A stretch of DNA of 43,317 bases from Dentipellis sp. KUC8613. Lineage: Eukaryota; Basidiomycota; Agaricomycetes; Russulales; Hericiaceae. The notes beneath the pieces were generated by a model. That model was not told the origin of the DNA, made no database searches, and saw only the letters and a program-made list of their open reading frames with translations. The stretch lies in assembly GCA_002286715.1 (NCBI GenBank), contig NSJX01000116.1, positions 1 to 43,317 of the forward strand, written 5' to 3'. The translations under genes were made by a program, and so were the position numbers. Positions 36,964 through 43,317 of the stretch are shown piece after piece (the stretch's first letter is position 1; every line of letters begins with the position of its first letter).

Positions 36964-37099
36964 CTAAGGTCGGCGCTTCAGAGACGTACAGAGGAGAAGG
37001 ACGGCGGCTCGGACGAACCAAAGGTGGCGTGGAACATGAAGACGGGCGGGAGCCCGGCAGACGGTGTTGTCGCCGAGGGATGAGGAGATCCGGAAAGCG

Positions 37100-39870
37100 C
37101 GCAGGTAGTCGATTTTCGTGTTCCGTGACGCACGAGGGAGAGTTGCTGACATTGAGATGATTGCAAAACAAGACTCGCCGAGGCATAACCGCCGAGCCGG
37201 CAGGACTAATGGGTGCCCGCAATTGAGTTGCGCGGAGCCAGAACAGCGGGTATCGAGGCTACATCGGACCACAGCAGAGGTGAGATACTCTGCTTGCGAA
37301 AGACAAAATGTATGCCACTTACCCGATGGCGTTCCATCTCTACATCGTGTCCGCACGCCAATGCACGAGCGTGACGGCTCGCGCGAGGCAACTCCCCCGC
37401 TCCCTTGTCATTCCCCCGCTCTCGGAGTATCTGGCAGGCTACAGACGAATGAAGTTATCCATATCGTCCTCCGAGGCCACGCGACACTCAGGTGATTATT
37501 ATGTCTGCTGTCGACCTGTTGAATTGCCGCCGGTGTCCACAGTTCGAATTTGCTGACGAGAATAACAGAACTTGCATGGCGGGCAAGTAAAGCGGCGCGG
37601 AAAAGCGGCCAAACAAGGGGCCCGCTAAGAGGAACAGATTGAAGTCAGATTACTGCAGAACGACGTAGGCCGGCACGAACCTTTCGTCGAGCCAGCGAGA
37701 GTTTTGAGACCAATAGCGAGGCAGGAGCTGCGCCGAGCGCGGACGATCGAAACGCGCGCTGAGACAAGGATGAGGGGTTCTTATTGTCATAACAATGGGC
37801 TTGTCGCTCACCTGCAATCGCCTGCCAATCTTGCGTCGTGCCTACGCACGACGGATGCAGTGTTAGCGCGCATGCGGAAACCGTCACTGGAGCCCGTGTG
37901 CAACCGCTTTTTGCTTGCGCCCGTGGCTGCACGCGATCCTCCTAGGCTTCTGACAGGCCCGCTCATCATGAAGTTATCCATATCGTCCTCCAAGGCTGCG
38001 CGATCTTCGCTGTCCCCAATGTGGCGGCGATCTACCGGGCGCGTGGATACAATGTAAGCGACGCTCATACGGGTGGACAGTACACTCACAATTTTCAGAG
38101 TATTCTTATGCAAAAGAGCTACTGACGCCTCACTCGTCAGCGCATCGGAGCATCGTTTGCTCGCATACACGACCGCAGCATCAATTCGTATCGTTTCCAA
38201 AGCATCCTGCTCGATGGAGCTTTCTGCTTGGAGAGCATGTGCTCGCGCTTCGTGCTCTCGGCCCCGCGTTGACTGTGAAGTAAGTGCGTTGGTTCCGAGT
38301 AAGGCATCTTTCAAGAAGAAAATGAGTTTCCTGTCCGTGGAATCGTGGATCTCAACTCACCTGACACATGAGGCTGCGCGTCAACTCCATAATACGACCT
38401 CTATGATCACGTCACGAGCGGTGAGAAGGCGACATGCTAGGAGCCCATCGGACGGGGTTGTAGCTGAGGACTGCCAGGATCGCGCAGGCGGTGTCGTTGA
38501 GACCGAGGCGAATTTCGTGTTCTGCGACACACCAGGCGGACTTGCTGACATTGAGATGATTGCAGAACGAGACTGGCCGAGGGTTGATTGTCGAGCTGGC
38601 GGGAATGATACTTAGATGCCCGCAAGTGAGCTGCGCCGAGCCCGATCGGCGGGAATCGAGGCTACATCGAGCCGCTGCAGCCTGATTGCAACAGATAACA
38701 TGTGTGCGACTAACCTGATTGCATCCCGTCCCCACATCACATCCGCACGCCGACACATGAGCGTGCAGCTCGCGTGCGGTGACTCCCCCGCTTTCCCTTG
38801 CATTTCCCTCCCTCTCAAAGTATCTGGCGGGTGACCGACGAATGAAGTTATCCATATCGTCCTCCGATTCGGCGCGGTGCTCGCTGGGTTGGTGCACTTG
38901 GTGTCGGTCCCTTGAATCGCTGCCAGCATCTACCGTTCGAAATGGCCCATAGACACAATAGAACTCGCGTGGCGGGCAAGAAAAGCGGCGCGGGAAAGCG
39001 GCCAAACAAGGGACCGGCTAAGATGGACAGAATAAATTGAGATGGTTGCAGAATGACGTAGGCTAGAGCGAATCTTTCGTCGAGCCAACGAAATTTTCCG
39101 AGAATGCTCGCGGAGCAGGAGCCGCGCCGACTGCGAACAATCGAATCGGGGGCTGCGAGAAGAAAAGTTAGATATTCTTGTTGCTGACGGGCTTGTCACT
39201 CACCCGATCGCCTGCCAATCTCGTATCGTGCCTCCACACTCCGAAGAATACGATGTGTAGCTTGCGTGCGAAACCCGTCGCTGGCGTGCGTGTTCAACCG
39301 CATTTCCCTTGCCCCCGTGGCCGCGCTTGATCCTCCTAGGTCGTTGAGCGGCCTGCTCATGGATGAAGTTATCCATATCGTCCTCCAAGTCGGCGTGATA
39401 TTCGCTGTCCCCATCGTGGCAACAATCTACCAGGTGTGTGAATACAATGTATGCGATACTCATGGGCGGAGGGTCTACTCACAATTTTCACAGTATTCTT
39501 CTGCGAACGTACTACTGACACCTCCCGCGCATTTGTGAACGCATTGGCACTGCGTCTTTACCAAGATAAAACCCCACCTTCAATTCGTTCACTCGCCTCA
39601 GCATTCTGGTCGACAGGACTTGATACATGGAGAGCGTGTGCTTCTACTTCACGCTCTCTGCCACACGTTGACCCTGAACTAAGCGCGCTGGTTCGCAGGG
39701 CCTGCTTCACGACAATGAATTCCCTGACCGTGATATCGCGAAACTCGACTCACCGACCGCACGAGGCTACATCACTGTGTCCCATCTATGATCACGTTAA
39801 GAGCGGCGAGAAGGCGATGAGTTCGGAGCAGTGCAAGGATCTCTTGAGAGGCGGGATGTGGTGAGTTTGA
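37100..39870 (-). repeat. Decayed tandem array, about 1.4-kb period
   Basis: Two long diverged units lie at about 37140-38550 and 38555-39830. Matching landmarks are 1,385-1,415 bases apart: the word TTGAGATGATTGCA at about 37143/38562, GCGGCCAAACAAGGG near 37605/39000, and the block around 38015 versus 39400. Each unit also contains two internal copies of GAAGTTATCCATATCGTCCTCC (near 37448, 37969, 38840 and 39362, spaced 521, 871 and 522). On the minus strand these copies read RTIWITS. Minus-strand fragments such as SSIEQDALETIRIDAAVVYASKR are open in unit 1, while the equivalent in unit 2 has a stop. The array is therefore remnant gene sequence on the same strand as the membrane protein gene. 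Confidence 0.7.
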
Positions 39871-41421
39871 ACCATTGAGAATGGGGAGACAGGAACACGC
39901 AGCGGGAAAGCATGAGGACATATGCGAGCGGACAACAGGCTCTATGAGCTCACAAACTCATTCCTATAGTTGTGAGATTGGCGGCCCTTTGACAAGCCTG
40001 TAGACCGCCTGTGTCTGCGTGAGTTCGTTGACGCAACGGGATGGACAAAACAATGAGCTCACATTGTGTAAGCAAGGCGTTACGGCCAGCTAGAGACACG
40101 ATGACAACCTACGAAAGGCTGGAGAAAGCCAGAAAGCACTTGCCACCTGTGCCTGTGCCGTGACAGAGCGAGGATACGGAGGGCTCTACCCGACTTCGCT
40201 GCTGCCACTCTCAACATCCCTCAATTCCTCAATGCGTTGCCGCCAGGCTTCTTGGTGGACGATCGTCAGTCATCTCACTCGACGTCGATTCCAGGCACAT
40301 CTTTCCAGTCGCCGTTCCAAAGCAACATCTTCGCCCCAGCTCGCATGGAGTTTCTTATTGCGCAGATTGCCGAACGCGCATTGGGCAGCCGTCGGCATCA
40401 AAATGAGACTGCCCCGCTCTCTTAGCGGCATTTTCGGGACCATTTCCCCCAGACGCTGCTTGCGCAAGAGCCTCGGGCATGTGTACCGAGCGTGTGCGCT
40501 GCTGCAAGACGATGAGGCTGGGAATGGCAAGCGTATGGACCCCGGGTGGTGCCGCTGACACTCACGCAGATCTGCACCTGCAGTGCGAGCCTCTCACGCC
40601 GCGGGGTTCTCACCTTCACAGCACGCTCACCCGCACGCACTCACGCCCAACCCACGCTTCCAAGCCAAACACGTTCGCTGTCAGGTTTGAAACGGGGAGC
40701 GACAAGTGCATTAGGTATGGCTGGGATGGAAGGGAGACCTCGTGCGGTACACCTCCGGGTTGAACGACGGCGATGTGTTGGATTCCGGAACACGGCATTG
40801 CTGTTGCCAGCCTGCGTGAAATATATTCTGTACATTCAGGATAGAAGTCAGCATTCCTTGATGAACCGTGAGAAGCTTGTGCTCACTGATATGTACGTTA
40901 CTCGGGTTGCATCCGCGCGCCCGTAATCACGATTGAAGATGACGTGCGAATTGGGATTGCGGGAGGCCAGCTCAGCTATATAGTCAGTGCATATGCCTCA
41001 ACTTCAAAAAAGTGATATTCAGCAAGTATACTGACGAGAGAAAGTAAAGGAACGCACAATAAAACCGTCATGCTCTCCAGCAGAACTTTACACAACGATC
41101 TTGTAACGATGCCACTTGCGCTCACCCGCGGAGCAGCCGTGTTATAGAAAATTGATACGGCAGTCTGGAGTCTCACTGCCGAAGTCTCAATTCCTGGAAG
41201 AACAAAAGTCATTAGACAGCGATAGCGACTGGTAGTTTGCGTGCCCGACTTGCAGAGCCCAAGCTGCGAGAAGAACTCACAAGCGCAAACAAAAGCCGCC
41301 GTGAGCGCCACCGGCCCGGCGCGCGCCTAATGCAACACTACTCTCCACCACGACTATGACTCACAAACAATGGTCCTGGAGTCTACCTGCGGCTTCGAGG
41401 AGACTACATTAGTTATCAGGC

Positions 41422-41445
41422 CAGCTTCTTCTAATGAAGAAGCTG
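41422..41445. repeat. Short perfect hairpin
   Basis: Two 10-base arms (CAGCTTCTTC and its reverse complement) flank a TAAT loop. There is no T-run after it and no gene next to it, so it is not assigned as a terminator. Confidence 0.75.
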
Positions 41446-43095
41446 ACCTACGTGCTTCGGGGCTGCTTGAATCGATGGTACTTGCCGCAGCATACCCTAG
41501 CCGCAACCTGGTTGGCGGCGAGTCTCAAGCTGATTTCAGGACCCCATCGACGTGATCTGGAGATAAGAACGTAGATATACTCACGTTCTTGCATACGACG
41601 GCCAAGGGCTGTCTGCCGATTGAAGCTTGAGAGATGTTGTCCATGGGGACCAGGTAAGCGAAATATACGAAGCGCGTAATAATAGATACTCACCCTTCGA
41701 TCCCCAGCCTGGGTTTCCCTCGTCGATACTATCTCATCGACAAACTCTTCGGGACGCGGAGAACTGGGATGCAGTATTCAATCTGTATCAGTGCAGGTAA
41801 GAGAATTATGCCTGTGCGTACCTCGATTCATCATGGCAACAGGTAATCCCGCCACCCAGCGTGCTTTGCCTCGCAGTTTGCAATGCACGACTCCTTAGCA
41901 CCTCACGACTGTCATCCAGCTTTCGGGGCAAGGGTAAGAAAGAAAATCATAGGTGAGCACAAACATACGATGATCAACATGATGAACGACTCACCAGTTT
42001 TGCCAAACAGGCTGCGACAACAAAACATCGAGAGGGATAGGGAGGGCGAAGAAGGGAGAGGTGGAGGACAAGCGCAGGCGAGCGGGGCAGCACACCCGGT
42101 ATATAACTCGCTAGGACGGCCGCTTGGCAGCGCTTCCGAGCGTCCGTGCGCAGGACCAGAATACGGCACACGGAGCGATCGGACGGACAGAAGTACGGCA
42201 GACAGCTTGGCGCATGACAACCGGTCGCATCAATTGTCCCGTGCGCACTGTCTCCGGCTCGACATCTCCCGAGAGACGTGCGACAGATGCAAGCATTGAG
42301 GAGGATTTCCGCATATTCCAAGCCCTTGCATGGGTGGCTTTGCCTGAGAATCTGCAAGGAGACCAGGTCTGCCGTTTAGTGCCCGGGAAGCTGCTCCTGA
42401 GGGACATTCAGCCAATGACGGGCTCTGCAGCGGGTAAATCAGCCGTGCTCCAAGATTATATATTTAAATTTGCGGCGGAGCAAGAGAATATGAGTGTGTG
42501 AGTGAGCAAAAGATGCGGCCCAGATAGCGAGACTATGCCGCAACATTCCCAGACTAGTGTCCACATCGATGCCTGCCGCGTCTCGAAACTTGACAGGAAT
42601 GAATCGCGAAATTGACTTTTCTCAACCGTCTCCTGTCCAAATTACTTGGAGAAAAATACCATAGGCCTGTCTACATCATGGTCTTCTTCTCATACTTTTT
42701 TCGGGAGCTGCAGGTGTAATGGACAGTTAAGAATGTGAGATTCTCGGTTTACAGGCATACTCAAATCAGACTCTCATCTGTATATCACTGCCGAAATTCA
42801 CACTGTTGCCTTGGCATTTTTCACTTCATCTCTCAGATTTCAGTTCATGATTATCAGAGAAGTATCAGGGTTCAGCAAATTCTGACAAGACAGTAGGACA
42901 GGAGACCATAGACCATCTGAGTCTGACATTCTTCGAGAGCAGAGGGATAGCAGGATCACTCATCTGTAAAGCAGCCTAATTGCAAATGCGGTGGGCGGCC
43001 TTTTCGCCCGAAAGACAGCCTCCCATTGGACGAGAAAGTGCTGAACTACCGGAAAAGGCAGGTAGTGTGCGATCGAAAAAGGCTCAGTATGAGCA

Positions 43096-43122
43096 GCTCA
43101 TACCTGCTCATACCTGCTCATA
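43096..43122 (+). repeat. 10-nt tandem repeat, 2.7 copies
   Basis: GCTCATACCT repeats twice and then begins again. The first copy overlaps a small inverted repeat (TATGAGC and GCTCATA, 43089-43103). It lies in otherwise featureless sequence. Confidence 0.8.
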
Positions 43123-43317
43123 GCAAAACAAATTTCCTGATGCTCAAGCCATCTCCGGGAATGGGAAAGATCAGCCATCAAATGTGACAGATGCGGAGGA
43201 AGTTTTGTGGTGCGTGGAGCACGGAGGGCTGGGCCCGGGACGGCTTCCGAGAAGCGACACGGCTATAAGCCCTGGTCACCCATTTCCGGACAGCTTCTTG
43301 CTCCCCCGCTCTTCATC

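Larger units (their letters stand above)
39871..43317. other. Gene-poor right flank with isolated possible exons
   Basis: No complete gene can be supported. A plus-strand open stretch at about 40141-40425 reads LPDFAAATLNIPQFLNALPP and then a Ser/Gln-rich part and a stop; it could be a last exon. On the minus strand 41822-41919 reads LDDSREVLRSRALQTARQST with a GT donor after it, and may join in phase to a stretch near 41720 (PRPEEFVDEIVSTRETQAG). The minus frame 40976-41311 is partly hydrophobic (VLLCVPLLSLVSIL). I could not chain these into one gene. From 42500 to the end the sequence shows no coding signal. Confidence 0.45.

Noticed and set aside
37100..39870. Transposon as explanation for the array
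   Set aside because: I found no reverse transcriptase, transposase, long terminal repeats or target-site duplication. It is kept as an unexplained decayed tandem array.
41422..41445. Hairpin considered as a terminator
   Set aside because: Fungal nuclear genes do not use hairpin terminators, there is no T-run, and no gene ends here.

Overview
The window looks like nuclear DNA of a basidiomycete fungus, most likely an agaricomycete. The genes are close together and split by many short introns of about 50-60 nt with GT..YAG ends. Several gene types are typical of that group: a spermidine synthase-saccharopine dehydrogenase fusion, a DUF6593-type protein, a fungal multi-pass membrane protein, and expanded F-box and TPR families. 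Strand use alternates and there are no operons. I joined exons by hand from splice signals and reading phase. Every multi-exon model marked as joined below closes in frame, but none has been checked against transcripts.

Layout. 1-1.3 kb: gene-poor, with short repeats and a palindrome. 1.3-14.4 kb: conserved housekeeping block with an unknown minus-strand gene, SAP18, an N-myristoylation-motif NADAR protein, a LARP7/Pof8-like RNA-binding protein (minus), a Boi/Pob1-like polarity protein (SH3-SAM-PH plus a CH-like C-terminus) and a GT8 glycosyltransferase. 15-22.4 kb: three tandem copies of an uncharacterised TPR gene; the first is a pseudogene. 22.6-29.2 kb: three F-box paralogues arranged minus, plus, minus. 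29.6-36.2 kb: conserved metabolism and membrane genes, namely the spermidine synthase/saccharopine dehydrogenase fusion, a DUF6593-like gene with a 7-nt exon, EMC6, and aspartate-semialdehyde dehydrogenase. 36.3-39.9 kb: C-terminal part of a multi-pass membrane protein gene followed by a decayed array with a period of about 1.4 kb. 39.9-43.3 kb: no gene I can support, only isolated possible exons and short repeats.

Functional links. Aspartate-semialdehyde dehydrogenase acts in threonine/methionine synthesis from aspartate. The saccharopine dehydrogenase half of the fusion acts in the alpha-aminoadipate route to lysine, and its spermidine synthase half makes polyamine. SAP18 and the LARP7-like protein act in RNA/chromatin complexes. 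The Boi-like protein and GT8 act at the cell surface or in the secretory pathway. The middle of the window (15-29 kb) is a lineage-specific zone of recent tandem duplication, with two unrelated families side by side, and is the least explained part. The strongest points for follow-up are this TPR/F-box zone, the SH3-SAM-PH-CH architecture, the lipid-anchor-motif NADAR protein, and the decayed array at 37-40 kb.
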